From an uncultured Bifidobacteriaceae bacterium (GTDB lineage Bacteria; Actinomycetota; Actinomycetes; Actinomycetales; Bifidobacteriaceae): 64,000 nucleotides of DNA. Location: NCBI GenBank assembly GCA_947253155.1, contig CAMXYK010000003.1:1-64000 (forward strand). The letters run 5' to 3'. Below, in pieces: positions 8,629 through 17,671 of this stretch. A program made the translations under genes and the position numbers. The notes under the pieces were generated by a model. The model saw only the letters and a program-made list of their open reading frames with translations. It did not search any database and was not told where the DNA came from. Positions within the stretch are counted from its first letter, which is position 1. Each line of letters begins with the position of its first letter.

Positions 8629-10056
8629 ATGGATGACGCGTTTGAGTTGTCCGCTGCAAAGATGCGCGAACACAATATGAGCGATACTGCTATAGAACAA
8701 TTTGCTCACTTGTACGATGTGTGGCGCAACGATCAGTCAAGTGAATTTATTCGCGAAAGCACAGTAGAACCAATCAAAACTGTTCCTAATTTTCATGAGA
8801 TTTATGAAACTATCGATCACGATAAAGCAGTAAACGCATTTGCAAAAACAGCATTTATTAAGCTTAACGGAGGATTGGGCACATCTATGGGATTGTCCTG
8901 CGCTAAGTCTCTTCTTCCTGTTCGCAGGCACAAGGCGCGTCAAATGCGTTTTATTGACATTATTATTGGCCAAGTTCTTACAGCAAGGCAAAGATTAGGA
9001 GTAGATCTTCCTCTTATTTTTATGAATTCTTTCCGCACTTCTAAAGACACTTTGCAAGTGCTTAAACGAAATCGTAAATTTATTCAAGAAGAAATTCCTG
9101 TAGAAATTATTCAGCATCAAGAACCAAAATTAGTAGAAGAAACAGGAGAGCCTGTTACTTGCGAACAAGATACTTCTCTTGAATGGTGCCCGCCTGGCCA
9201 TGGTGACATATTCTCAACTCTTTGGGAATCAGATTTGCTGCGCACACTACAAGAACATGGCATCAAATACTTGTTTATTTCAAATTCCGATAATTTAGGC
9301 GCAAGACCGTCTCGCACTCTTGCTCAACATTTTGAAAATACTGGCGCTCCAATCATGATTGAAGTTGCAAAACGCACTCAAGCAGATCGAAAAGGTGGCC
9401 ATATTGTTAGGGATGCTCAAACTGGTCGCTTAATGCTGCGCGAAATGACGCAAGTTCATCCTGAAGATCGAAGAAGCGCGCAAAGTATTAAAAAACACCC
9501 ATATTTTAATACAAACAATATTTGGGTTCGAGTTGACGCTTTACAAAAAAAGTTGGAAGAATACAACGGAATACTACCTCTTCCTGTTATTTGTAATAGA
9601 AAAACTGTTGACCCAACAGATGAAACTAGTACTCCAGTAGTGCAATTAGAAACTGCTATGGGAGCAGTAGCTTCACTTTTCGATGACGCAATTTGCGTAG
9701 AAGTCGATCGCATGCGATTCTTACCAGTAAAAACAACTAACGACTTGTTTATTATGCGTTCGGATCGATTCCATCTTACTGATTCGTACGAGATGGAAGA
9801 TGGAAATTATATTTTCCCAGATATTGATTTAGATCCACGCTACTACAAAAATATTAACGATTTTAACGAAAGATTCCCTTATTCTGTTCCTGCACTTGCT
9901 GCAGCTAAATCAGTAACAATTCGTGGAGATTGGACTTTCGGTAACCAAGTTTCTATGTTTGCTGATGCAGTATTAGAAGATAGAGGGGAGCCGAGTTATG
10001 TTCCAAATGGAGAATTTGTAGGTCCTCAAGGAATTGAGCCAGATTCTTGGGTTTAA
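8629..10056 (+). CDS. UTP--glucose-1-phosphate uridylyltransferase (UDPGP family)
   Basis: Enzyme of the eukaryote-like UDP-glucose pyrophosphorylase family (475 residues), distinct from the usual bacterial GalU family. The nucleotide-binding motif KLNGGLGTSMG sits at about residues 85-95 and the uridine/sugar pocket region includes SNSDNLGA. It makes UDP-glucose from UTP and glucose-1-phosphate and, in bifidobacteria, proteins of this family take part in Leloir-type galactose metabolism. The ATG at 8629 has a strong GAGGAGG site. It stands alone between the gluD terminator and the WYL regulator. Confidence 0.9.
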   Translation: MDDAFELSAAKMREHNMSDTAIEQFAHLYDVWRNDQSSEFIRESTVEPIKTVPNFHEIYETIDHDKAVNAFAKTAFIKLNGGLGTSMGLSCAKSLLPVRRHKARQMRFIDIIIGQVLTARQRLGVDLPLIFMNSFRTSKDTLQVLKRNRKFIQEEIPVEIIQHQEPKLVEETGEPVTCEQDTSLEWCPPGHGDIFSTLWESDLLRTLQEHGIKYLFISNSDNLGARPSRTLAQHFENTGAPIMIEVAKRTQADRKGGHIVRDAQTGRLMLREMTQVHPEDRRSAQSIKKHPYFNTNNIWVRVDALQKKLEEYNGILPLPVICNRKTVDPTDETSTPVVQLETAMGAVASLFDDAICVEVDRMRFLPVKTTNDLFIMRSDRFHLTDSYEMEDGNYIFPDIDLDPRYYKNINDFNERFPYSVPALAAAKSVTIRGDWTFGNQVSMFADAVLEDRGEPSYVPNGEFVGPQGIEPDSWV

Positions 10057-10355
10057 AGCAAATTTTCGTTGGATTACGATTCTTATAAATACTTAGAAAT
10101 AAATATTTATAGAAAAAAATTTATATGGCGTGTCGCGGAAAAATGGCGTATTTTCAACGTTGTTTGTATTCGTGTGAATAAAAAATATATAATTATTATA
10201 AGTTTTTTGAAAAAATGTCCACACGTACCGCAAAACACCATTAAAATAGAAAAGGCACTTGTGATATTGAACTTCAAGTAAGTATGTAAATACAGCAATT
10301 ACTTGTATGAAGTATCGCATAAATAAACAGAACTAATAACGATACGTGAGGACTA
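10057..10355. other. A+T-rich intergenic region, no gene recognised
   Basis: About 300 bp between the pyrophosphorylase gene and the WYL regulator. Open frames on both strands here are A+T-rich and show no ribosome binding site or family resemblance. I see short A/T palindromes around 10083-10110 but no convincing terminator. It presumably holds the promoter of the downstream operon. Confidence 0.5.
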
Positions 10356-12278
10356 ATGGTAGAAGGAAGCAACGGAAGGCGACGTTTTTCCGACAAATGG
10401 GGCAAACACGAGCTTGATGTATTAGCTGTGTTGTCTTCCGCATTCCCGCAATGGTTGACTTCGCGGCAAATTGCACAGCGTGTAAAAGCATACGCAGATT
10501 CCTACGGCGAACTTGCAGATCAAGCTGCAAAAGCAGCGTTTGCTAAGCAGTTCCAGCGCGATCGCGCAAAGCTTGCAGCAATGGGCATTGCTATTGAGTC
10601 TAGGCAGCCTGAATATTCTTCAAAATCTGAAGGACAAGATTTTGCGTCTTACCGTTTGCAATTAGGTGATGAGCCTCGCGTACGTATGCGATTCGACCAG
10701 TCTGAATTGCCGGTGCTAGCTACTGCAAATTATCTTGCACGATCGATGTCTATTTCTTCTCTTGAATTAAATCAGCACGATCAGCAACGCACTTCTCGCA
10801 CAGCGCCTCGAGTTCCTCAAACTCCTATTCCTGGCTTAGGTTTGGACTCTATTGCTCCAGGTTTAGGTACTCAAATGCTTCCAGATTCATTAGTGAAAGT
10901 TATTGATTCTCGACGTTTTGCAGCAACTGTTGATGTTGACGGAGAACATTTGAATGTTGCTTATACGGATGCAGACGATTTAGCAATGTTTGTGCTCGAG
11001 CATCCTGGTTCAAGCGTTGTAAGTCCTAAAGAGGCAGTTGATGCTTTCCACCGTCGTTTGCACGCAGCAGTTGAATTTGCAGCATGCGACGAAAATGATC
11101 ATCTTAATAATGAAGAAAACAACGAAGAGCTTTTGCAAAACACTGAAGAACAAAGCGAAGAAGCTGATAAAGCTCACGCAAAGAAAGGCTCTTCATTCCA
11201 AACTGGTAGTGAAGTAGACCGTCGCCTGCGATTAATGCTGTTCTTGTCGGCTCATCTTGGTGAAGAATTCCCACTAAACGAGCTCGCTGAACGTTTTATT
11301 GGAAAGCCAAAGAACGAGGATGAGCTTCGTCGTTTTGTGACGATTCTTCACAAAGATATTAATACTCTTACTACTGTTTCCGATGACGGAGAAATGGCAG
11401 GAAGTCAGTTCTTCGATATTGATTGGACTCTACTAGAAAATGAGGGTATTGTATCTGCCACAAATTCCTTAGGCTTGGAACGTCTTGCTGGCATTTCGCA
11501 ACAGTATTTGAGCATGCTTACAGCGTCAGCTAATTATTTAGCTCACTCTTTGCTTTTGCCTGTTGAACAGCGCGAGCAAGCTGAGTCCTTGTATAAGCGC
11601 TTACGCCGTCACGTTCTTCCAGGACAAACGCCATGGCTTAGCTTAACCGGGTATGAGATTGAGCCTCGAAACTGCTCTATAGTTCGTAGCGCAATTAATT
11701 CTCAATCTCTGCTTGATATGGAATACACGGACGGTGCTGGACGAACTCGCCGCAAGATTGTTGCTCCTTCAAAAATTTATGTTGATGAAGGCGTGTATTA
11801 CGTTGCAGTTTGGACAGACGTTGAGAAGCAAACTCCGGAAGACAAGCGCGATTTAGTTGCCAAAGATGTAACTATTAATAAAGCAAATGGTTTGCCGCGA
11901 ATTTGGCAGGTTCTACGCGTTGCTCGTATTGAGCGAGCAGAAGTTGTGGAACCTACTTCGCAACTTGAAATTCCAGACGTTCCAGTAAGCGAACTTCGTA
12001 AATGGAGTTTCGATAATGGCACAGAAACTTGCTTTATTACTGACGAAACTGAGCTGAATTTCTTGAAGAATCTTTCCGGCGCTACTATGGAACCTTATGG
12101 AAGCGGAGTGAAAGTTCATCTTACTGTTTCATCCGACTCGTGGTTTGTTGCTTTCTGCATTGCGCACGCACGTCATATTACAGCTGTTGCTCCAGAAACA
12201 TTGCGTAGTATGATTATTGCGCGCGCTCAGCGTGAATTAAGCGTTAATCACGCTGATAGCACTAACGCGGAGGAATAG
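10356..12278 (+). CDS. pafBC: Fused PafB-PafC-type WYL-domain transcriptional regulator
   Basis: A 640-residue protein made of two related halves. Each half has an N-terminal helix-turn-helix-like region (HELDVLAVLSSAFPQWLTSRQI near residue 18; VDRRLRLMLFLSAHLGEEFPL near 288) followed by a WYL-type region (about 180-250 and 445-545), joined by an acidic linker at about 250-285. This is the architecture of PafB and PafC fused; PafBC is the LexA-independent DNA-damage regulator of actinobacteria. The position upstream of a small membrane protein and helY matches the mycobacterial order pafB-pafC-tatA-tatC-helY. GTGAGGA precedes the ATG. Function is inferred from architecture and synteny. Confidence 0.8.
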   Translation: MVEGSNGRRRFSDKWGKHELDVLAVLSSAFPQWLTSRQIAQRVKAYADSYGELADQAAKAAFAKQFQRDRAKLAAMGIAIESRQPEYSSKSEGQDFASYRLQLGDEPRVRMRFDQSELPVLATANYLARSMSISSLELNQHDQQRTSRTAPRVPQTPIPGLGLDSIAPGLGTQMLPDSLVKVIDSRRFAATVDVDGEHLNVAYTDADDLAMFVLEHPGSSVVSPKEAVDAFHRRLHAAVEFAACDENDHLNNEENNEELLQNTEEQSEEADKAHAKKGSSFQTGSEVDRRLRLMLFLSAHLGEEFPLNELAERFIGKPKNEDELRRFVTILHKDINTLTTVSDDGEMAGSQFFDIDWTLLENEGIVSATNSLGLERLAGISQQYLSMLTASANYLAHSLLLPVEQREQAESLYKRLRRHVLPGQTPWLSLTGYEIEPRNCSIVRSAINSQSLLDMEYTDGAGRTRRKIVAPSKIYVDEGVYYVAVWTDVEKQTPEDKRDLVAKDVTINKANGLPRIWQVLRVARIERAEVVEPTSQLEIPDVPVSELRKWSFDNGTETCFITDETELNFLKNLSGATMEPYGSGVKVHLTVSSDSWFVAFCIAHARHITAVAPETLRSMIIARAQRELSVNHADSTNAEE

Positions 12279-12279
12279 T

Positions 12280-12618
12280 ATGCCTTGGTGGATTTGGCTA
12301 GTCATCACAGTGTTTATGCTGTGCATGATTGCCGCTGGAGTAGCGGTAGTTGTTTTAAGCGCAATAAGACTAGCCAAAACTTGCTTTAGTTTTGCAAATG
12401 TTGCAACTTCTAAGTTCGAAGCATTGAACGATTCTAATAAAATTAGCAGCGAGCCTAAAGATCCTCTTTTTACTTTGCCTATTAAAGTTGCATCAGAACG
12501 TTACGAATATACGCGTACTAAAGTTGTTGAACGCCATCAAAAAATTCGCGAGAATCATATGAAAATTTGGCAACATTGGGATGAAAAATCACTTCGAGAA
12601 GAAGATGTTAAACTATAA
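12280..12618 (+). CDS. Small single-pass membrane protein between pafBC and helY
   Basis: A 112-residue protein with one N-terminal membrane segment (residues about 3-30, starting PWWIWLVITVF) and a basic, Glu/Lys/Arg-rich tail. GGAGGAA upstream of the ATG overlaps the end of pafBC, so the genes are translationally close. In mycobacteria this slot holds tatA and tatC; the size and N-terminal helix are superficially TatA-like, but I see no TatA amphipathic-helix motif (FG hinge), so I do not call it TatA. No function assigned. Confidence 0.75.
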   Translation: MPWWIWLVITVFMLCMIAAGVAVVVLSAIRLAKTCFSFANVATSKFEALNDSNKISSEPKDPLFTLPIKVASERYEYTRTKVVERHQKIRENHMKIWQHWDEKSLREEDVKL

Positions 12619-12708
12619 AGCTCATAAAACATTTTGAACAATAAAGATAGCGTGGAGCATATTTTGCATAATTCACAAACAGATAACTGCAAAAACGGTG
12701 ACGTTGAG

Positions 12709-15264
12709 ATGTCTCCTGCGCAACGTTTTGCTGCTTTTCGTGAAGTTATTAAGCATGAACGTTCAATGGCCGCAGATTTTGAACGTTCCTTACATTTTGA
12801 TTTAGACGATTTTCAGCATGAAGCAATTGAAGCTTTAGAAGCTGGAAGTAATGTTTTAGTTGCAGCTCCAACAGGAGCTGGAAAAACTGTTGTTGCTGAT
12901 TTTGCTGTGTTTCTTGCGCAAAAACGTAACGTAAAAGCTTTTTATACTACGCCAATTAAAGCGTTAAGTAATCAAAAATATCACGATTTTTGCGAACTGT
13001 ACGGCACTGATAAAGTGGGCTTATTAACGGGGGATACTTCTGTAAATCCCGAAGCGGATATCGTAGTAATGACTACTGAAGTTTTGAGAAATATGCTATA
13101 TGAGCACTCAATTACTTTACAATCTCTTGGCTTTGTTATTTTAGACGAAATTCATTATTTGGCAGATAAATTCCGTGGAGCTGTGTGGGAAGAAGTTATT
13201 ATTCATCTTCCGAAATCAGTAAAAATTATCGGATTGTCTGCAACTGTGTCGAACGTTGAAGATTTTTCTGCATGGCTTGAATCCGTGCGCGGAAAAACTC
13301 ATTTGGTTGTTGATGAGCATAGGCCTGTGCCGCTTGAAAGACATGTTGTTATTCAAGAAGATTCTGAAACAGAGCCTGAATTACTAGATTTGTATGATCA
13401 TGATTCAAAAGGCAATATTACTCAACGCGTCAACCCAACTTTAACTAGAAAACTTAACGATTGGGAGCATAGAGCGCGTCGTCGTAAAGAATCGTACAGC
13501 GATAGTAAATACCGCTATAGAAAAGGTAAAAAGCGCGTTGTTAAAAGGGGAGTGGCTGAGGCAGATAAATCTGCTAGCCGTCATACTCCTAAACGTTGGG
13601 CTGTTATTGACGAATTAGATTACTTGAGTATGCTTCCTGGAATCTACTTCATATTTTCTCGTTCAGGCTGCGATCAAGCTGTTCAACAATGTTTAAATGC
13701 TGGTTTAATGCTTACGTCTGACGATGAAATGTACGAGATTCGTAAAATTGTTGACAGCATGGTTGCAAATCAGCTTTCTAAAGAAGATTTGCACGCTTTA
13801 AGTTTTGAACGTTTCCGTTTTGCACTTGAGCAAGGATTTGCAGCCCACCATGCTGGAATGATTGCACTATTTAGGCATATTGTTGAAACACTGTTTGAGC
13901 GTGGACTTATTAAAGTTGTTTTCGCTACTGAAACGCTGGCTTTGGGCTTAAATATGCCTGCAAGAAGCGTTGTTGTAGAAAAGCTAGTAAAGTTTGATGG
14001 CACAGGACACGTACCGCTTACTCCAGGAGAATTTACTCAACTTACAGGGCGTGCTGGAAGGCGCGGAATTGATGATATTGGACACGCAGTGCTTGTAGAC
14101 CACGCTGATTTTGTGCCTCAACAAGCTGCAGCACTTTCTAGTAAGCGCGTGTATCCGTTGCATTCTAGCTTTGTTCCAACATTTAATATGGCTGTTAATT
14201 TGCTCAACTCAAGCGATGTTGATACTGCTCGCACAACTTTGGATCGCTCTTTTGCACAGTGGGAAGCAAATTCTTCAGCGCAACGTTTGCATGAACGAAT
14301 GTCGGATCTTCAAGAGGCGCTTAAAGGCTACGAGAAAGCATTCTACTGCGATAAAGGCAATTTTGCTGAATTCCTAAAATTGCGTATGCAACTTAAGGAT
14401 GCTCAGCATGATCAGCGCCGTAAGCTTAAGCACACTTTATTCAAAACTGATGCTGAACGTTCCGCAGCTTTTAAAGCTTTAGATGAAACTATTGAGCGCT
14501 TGCGTGAAGCTGAGCGTAATCACCCTTGCGCAGGATGCCCGGATATTCAGCAACATTTGCGTTGGGGATACCATTGGATGCGAGAACACAAGGAACTTGA
14601 ACAAGTTCGTGAACGTTATGAGTCTCGCACTGGATCCGTGGCACGCACTTTTGACCATATTTGTGACGTATTGTACAGTTTGGATTATTTGCAAGCTGAA
14701 AATTCTTCACAAAATCATGTTTTTAAGCTTACTGAACGTGGACAATTACTTAGAAGACTTTATAACGAATTAGATATTGTTTTTGCTGAAGCTATTTGCG
14801 AAGGAATTTTTAACAATCTTACGCCTCTTGAATTATTGTCATGCTTGTCTGCATTAGTTTATGAATCTAGAGGACCTTCGGCAGGGGAGCCAAGACGATA
14901 TCCAGGAGGTCAAGATGGCGCAATATTTAACACAGTATTGCGTATGAAGGAATTGTTTATGCGCACTAGTGCATTATGCGCGAATGCTCATTTGCCTGAG
15001 TTAAGACCACTTGAATTTGGTGCAATAGATATTATGTACGATTGGGCCAATGGTGCTGAATTAGCTGAAATTTTGCAAAATACTGACAGCACTGGCGGAG
15101 ACTTCGTACGTCAAGCAAAACGACTTATAGATTTACTTACTCAACTTTCTGTAGCGGGAGAGTATCTTCAAGCTATTGATGGAGTTGATACGAATCTTGC
15201 TTCATGCGCGCGTGAAGCTGCAAAACTAATGAATCGTGGTGTTGTATCTTATTCAGATGTATAA
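12709..15264 (+). CDS. helY: Ski2/Mtr4-like DEAD/DEAH-box RNA helicase HelY
   Basis: Superfamily 2 ATP-dependent helicase. Motif I is APTGAGKT, motif II is DEIH, motif III is SATV and motif VI is LTGRAGRRGID. A basic insertion (about residues 250-300) splits the helicase core, and a C-terminal helical domain with a CAGC motif follows, as in HelY proteins. The gene order with pafBC supports the name. The start is uncertain: the open frame extends to a TTG at 12634 and a GTG at 12652, but the ATG at 12709 has GGTGA 7 nt upstream and begins just before the conserved part. A 12-bp tandem repeat array follows the stop codon. Confidence 0.88.
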   Translation: MSPAQRFAAFREVIKHERSMAADFERSLHFDLDDFQHEAIEALEAGSNVLVAAPTGAGKTVVADFAVFLAQKRNVKAFYTTPIKALSNQKYHDFCELYGTDKVGLLTGDTSVNPEADIVVMTTEVLRNMLYEHSITLQSLGFVILDEIHYLADKFRGAVWEEVIIHLPKSVKIIGLSATVSNVEDFSAWLESVRGKTHLVVDEHRPVPLERHVVIQEDSETEPELLDLYDHDSKGNITQRVNPTLTRKLNDWEHRARRRKESYSDSKYRYRKGKKRVVKRGVAEADKSASRHTPKRWAVIDELDYLSMLPGIYFIFSRSGCDQAVQQCLNAGLMLTSDDEMYEIRKIVDSMVANQLSKEDLHALSFERFRFALEQGFAAHHAGMIALFRHIVETLFERGLIKVVFATETLALGLNMPARSVVVEKLVKFDGTGHVPLTPGEFTQLTGRAGRRGIDDIGHAVLVDHADFVPQQAAALSSKRVYPLHSSFVPTFNMAVNLLNSSDVDTARTTLDRSFAQWEANSSAQRLHERMSDLQEALKGYEKAFYCDKGNFAEFLKLRMQLKDAQHDQRRKLKHTLFKTDAERSAAFKALDETIERLREAERNHPCAGCPDIQQHLRWGYHWMREHKELEQVRERYESRTGSVARTFDHICDVLYSLDYLQAENSSQNHVFKLTERGQLLRRLYNELDIVFAEAICEGIFNNLTPLELLSCLSALVYESRGPSAGEPRRYPGGQDGAIFNTVLRMKELFMRTSALCANAHLPELRPLEFGAIDIMYDWANGAELAEILQNTDSTGGDFVRQAKRLIDLLTQLSVAGEYLQAIDGVDTNLASCAREAAKLMNRGVVSYSDV

Positions 15265-15272
15265 CATATAAG

Positions 15273-15356
15273 GAAATACGTAACGAAATACATAACAAAA
15301 TATGTAATAAAGTATGTAATAAAATATGTAATAAAACATGTAACGAAATATAAAGG
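15273..15356 (+). repeat. Seven 12-bp tandem repeats between helY and rbpA
   Basis: Seven consecutive 12-bp units starting at 15273, 15285, 15297, 15309, 15321, 15333 and 15345, consensus RAAATATGTAAY, beginning 8 bp after the helY stop. Each unit except the last contains a near-palindromic TACGTA, TACATA, TATGTA or CATGTA core. It is not a CRISPR array: there are no spacers and the unit is too short. Confidence 0.9.
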
Positions 15357-15447
15357 CATATATATTTATTCGAAATAATTGCGTAGATGAGATTGTCTCG
15401 TCCGTGCAATTCGGTAGTTTTATTAAGTACTTACACAAGGAGATACT

Positions 15448-15795
15448 ATGGCAGAACGCAGTTTACGCGGTATGAGCATTGGCGCAAAATCATTAGAATC
15501 TGACGATAATGTAGATTTTGCTGCACGTAATGATGTTGTGTACGTGTGCCCAAAGGGCCATCGCACAATTCTTCCTTTTGCTCAAGGCGCTGAAATTCCT
15601 GAAGAATGGGAATGCCGCTGCGGTACAATCGCACATCGCGAAGGCGAAGATGATCGTCCGGATGATGATTTTAACAAGCCATCTCGCACTCACTGGGATA
15701 TGCTTCTTGAACGCCGCAGTGAAGAAGAATTGAAGACTTTGCTTGATAAGCGTCTGAAGATGCATCATGAGGGTTGGATTCCTGATTATGAGTGA
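15448..15795 (+). CDS. rbpA: RNA polymerase-binding protein RbpA
   Basis: Actinobacteria-specific small protein (115 residues) that binds RNA polymerase and the principal sigma factor and stabilises open complexes. The N-terminal tail (MAERSLRGMSIGAKSLESD) is followed by the core with CPKGH and CRCG cysteines at about residues 32-55 and the C-terminal sigma-interaction part containing RRSEEELKTLL. AAGGAGA precedes the ATG. Its stop codon overlaps the start of the HAD phosphatase gene (ATGAGTGA), so the two are co-translated. Confidence 0.95.
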   Translation: MAERSLRGMSIGAKSLESDDNVDFAARNDVVYVCPKGHRTILPFAQGAEIPEEWECRCGTIAHREGEDDRPDDDFNKPSRTHWDMLLERRSEEELKTLLDKRLKMHHEGWIPDYE

Positions 15796-16522
15796 ATGCT
15801 CAACGTCTTCAAAAAGTAACTCACGACGTGTTGTTCTACTTGATCTTGACGGCACTTTAACTAAATCTGATGAAGGCATTATTACATGCGCTAAACTCGC
15901 TTTGAAAGAAATAGGTCAGCCTATTCCTGACGAAGCTGAAATGCAGCGTTTTATAGGACCGTCAATTTTGGAATCTTTCCAGCGAATTAAAGTTCCGGAA
16001 AATCTGCAAATGCAGGGACTTGCTATTTATCGCAAATATTATTCCGAAATTGCCGCATTCGACGATCCGAATGTTTCTGGAAACAAAATTCCGGGTTGCT
16101 TGCTTAATAAAGTATATGACGGTATTCCTGATCAGCTTATTAAATTGCGCGAAGCAGGTTTTTATTTGGCGACTGCATCTTGCAAGCCTGAATATCAGAT
16201 GAAGCCAATTTGCGATTATTTTGGATTCAATAATCTTATTGACGGAATTTATGGCGCAAGTAGAGATATGTCGCGTATTACTAAAGCGCAAGTTATTCGC
16301 TACGTTTTTGATGAGATTGGCTATGATTCAGCTCAAGGCGACAAAGCGCTTATGGTTGGCGACCGTTGGACTGACGCTGACGGCGCAAAAGAATGCGGAT
16401 TAGATTGCTTGGGATGCGCTTGGGGTTATGCTGAGCCTGGCGAGCTTAAAGCGCACGGATCGTACAGAATTATTGATAACGTAAGCGAATTAAGCACAGC
16501 TGTTTTAGAATATTTTGCTTAA
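15788..16522 (+). CDS. HAD-superfamily hydrolase (phosphoglycolate phosphatase-like)
   Basis: Cytosolic phosphatase of the haloacid dehalogenase superfamily, 244 residues. Motif I is DLDGTLT with the nucleophile and acid/base aspartates, a cap domain follows at about residues 35-100, and motif IV is GDRWTDADGAKECG. The start at 15788 overlaps the rbpA stop by 8 bp. It resembles Gph/YjjG-type enzymes but the substrate cannot be read from sequence. A weak hairpin with CTTATT/AATAAG arms (16523-16538) just after the stop may terminate the unit. Confidence 0.85.
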   Translation: MSECSTSSKSNSRRVVLLDLDGTLTKSDEGIITCAKLALKEIGQPIPDEAEMQRFIGPSILESFQRIKVPENLQMQGLAIYRKYYSEIAAFDDPNVSGNKIPGCLLNKVYDGIPDQLIKLREAGFYLATASCKPEYQMKPICDYFGFNNLIDGIYGASRDMSRITKAQVIRYVFDEIGYDSAQGDKALMVGDRWTDADGAKECGLDCLGCAWGYAEPGELKAHGSYRIIDNVSELSTAVLEYFA

Positions 16523-16598
16523 CTTATTCTTTAATAAGACTTTTGAGAGTATATTATTACCTGATATTTATCCGATAATGTACGTTATGTCAAATTAG

Positions 16599-17027
16599 CT
16601 ATTTACAAACCTTAAACGCACAAAACACCATAGTAAAAAGATTCGCAAGAATAAGCCCAATAACAATCACATATGAAGAAATCAGCACTGAATTCGTAAA
16701 AAGTGAAGAATTATAAGAATCACTTTGCAAAAATCCAAAATCGCAAGCAATATGCAAAAGCATGTAAGAAAGCATTGCGCACGGAAGCCCACAACAATGC
16801 GTAATAACAATGCTCCAAGGCATTAATTTCGTACTATTGCATTCCTGCTTTGCATTTTCACGCTCAGAACCTACAGAATCTGCAGAATCTACAGAATCTA
16901 CAGAATCTTTAGAAGCGATTTTTTGAAATCTAAATAAAAAACGTAACGTAATAAACGAACTAAATAAAAACAATGAAACAGACGCAAGCCAGCAAATAAT
17001 AACCGCAGCAATAATAGCTTCGCACAT
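16599..17027 (-). CDS. Small membrane protein downstream of MerR regulator
   Basis: About 142 residues with three hydrophobic segments (residues about 3-27, 75-95 and 112-137) and a short hydrophilic loop rich in Asp, Ser and Val. The loop is encoded by four copies of a 9-bp repeat. I chose the ATG at 17025-17027, just after the stop of the MerR gene, with GGGG about 10 nt upstream; a longer frame overlaps the MerR gene. I do not recognise the family. Its place at the end of the pgsA-to-MerR cluster suggests co-transcription. Confidence 0.6.
   Translation of the reverse strand: MCEAIIAAVIICWLASVSLFLFSSFITLRFLFRFQKIASKDSVDSVDSADSVGSERENAKQECNSTKLMPWSIVITHCCGLPCAMLSYMLLHIACDFGFLQSDSYNSSLFTNSVLISSYVIVIGLILANLFTMVFCAFKVCK
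16871..16906 (-). repeat. Coding 9-bp tandem repeat
   Basis: Four units of CTACAGAAT (one with a single change) encode the D-S-V/D-S-A loop of the small membrane protein. In-frame copy changes would lengthen or shorten the loop without breaking the gene. Confidence 0.85.
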
Positions 17028-17032
17028 ACTTA

Positions 17033-17671
17033 CTATCCCCACGTTTCTTGCACAAGATTCCAAGAATCACTTTTTGCTGAACTATTTTTTGCAAAAGATT
17101 TGCGAGTAGACTGATGGCTTTTCTCTTTAAACTCACTAACATCACTAGAATCATTAGCATCACTGGAATTGCAGGCATCAATTGAAGTTTCAGCAGATAA
17201 ATCATCTTCAACTCGAGAAATAATACGACCAACAGCAATAGCAAATACTGCAAAGCCAGAAGCCAGCATGCGACGCATATTCTCCTGATTCTCATCGCAT
17301 TCTTGCACAGACTGACCGTCACAAATAATCGTCATATTTCGCAAACGAGACTCAGAATAACGATTTAGAAAAATAATAGCCGTAGTAACATTAACCAAAT
17401 TTACTCCAGCATCAAGCAGCCTTTTTGCAACTGCCATAATCGCAATATCCTTAAACGAATATAAACGACGAGAGCCTGAACCATTAGACGGGTTAATAGA
17501 AGGCTCTATAATGCGTTTGCGCGCCCAATAATCAAGTTGCCGGTAAGTAATACCGGCAACCTTCATAGCTACGCTACCGCGGTATCCACAGGATTGATCA
17601 GCACAGAGAGAAAAGTTAAACAACTCCCCCTGAACAGCATCATCCTGATTACCGGACAGTGACTGAGTCAT
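17033..17671 (-). CDS. MerR-family transcriptional regulator of the garA cluster
   Basis: About 212 residues with a MerR-type winged helix at residues about 25-95 (GITYRQLDYWARKRIIEPS, then SGSRRLYSFKDI). It matches the MerR regulators beside garA in actinobacteria (Rv1828/Rv1830 type); the motif GITYRQLDYWAR fits the second type better, an opinion from memory. The C-terminal part has a weakly hydrophobic stretch followed by a Ser/Asp/Lys-rich tail. The start is uncertain: 17671 overlaps the end of the FHA gene by 23 bp and lacks a clear binding site; the open frame continues to 17701. Confidence 0.8.
   Translation of the reverse strand: MTQSLSGNQDDAVQGELFNFSLCADQSCGYRGSVAMKVAGITYRQLDYWARKRIIEPSINPSNGSGSRRLYSFKDIAIMAVAKRLLDAGVNLVNVTTAIIFLNRYSESRLRNMTIICDGQSVQECDENQENMRRMLASGFAVFAIAVGRIISRVEDDLSAETSIDACNSSDANDSSDVSEFKEKSHQSTRKSFAKNSSAKSDSWNLVQETWG

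Noticed and set aside
10069..10320. Short open frames on both strands between the UDPGP gene and pafBC
   Set aside because: A+T-rich composition, no ribosome binding site, no recognisable protein features.
12280..12618. TatA
   Set aside because: Position and size fit, but the TatA hinge and amphipathic-helix pattern are not visible; left as unknown membrane protein.
15273..15356. Possible CRISPR array
   Set aside because: Units are 12 bp, directly adjacent and without spacers; no cas gene nearby.
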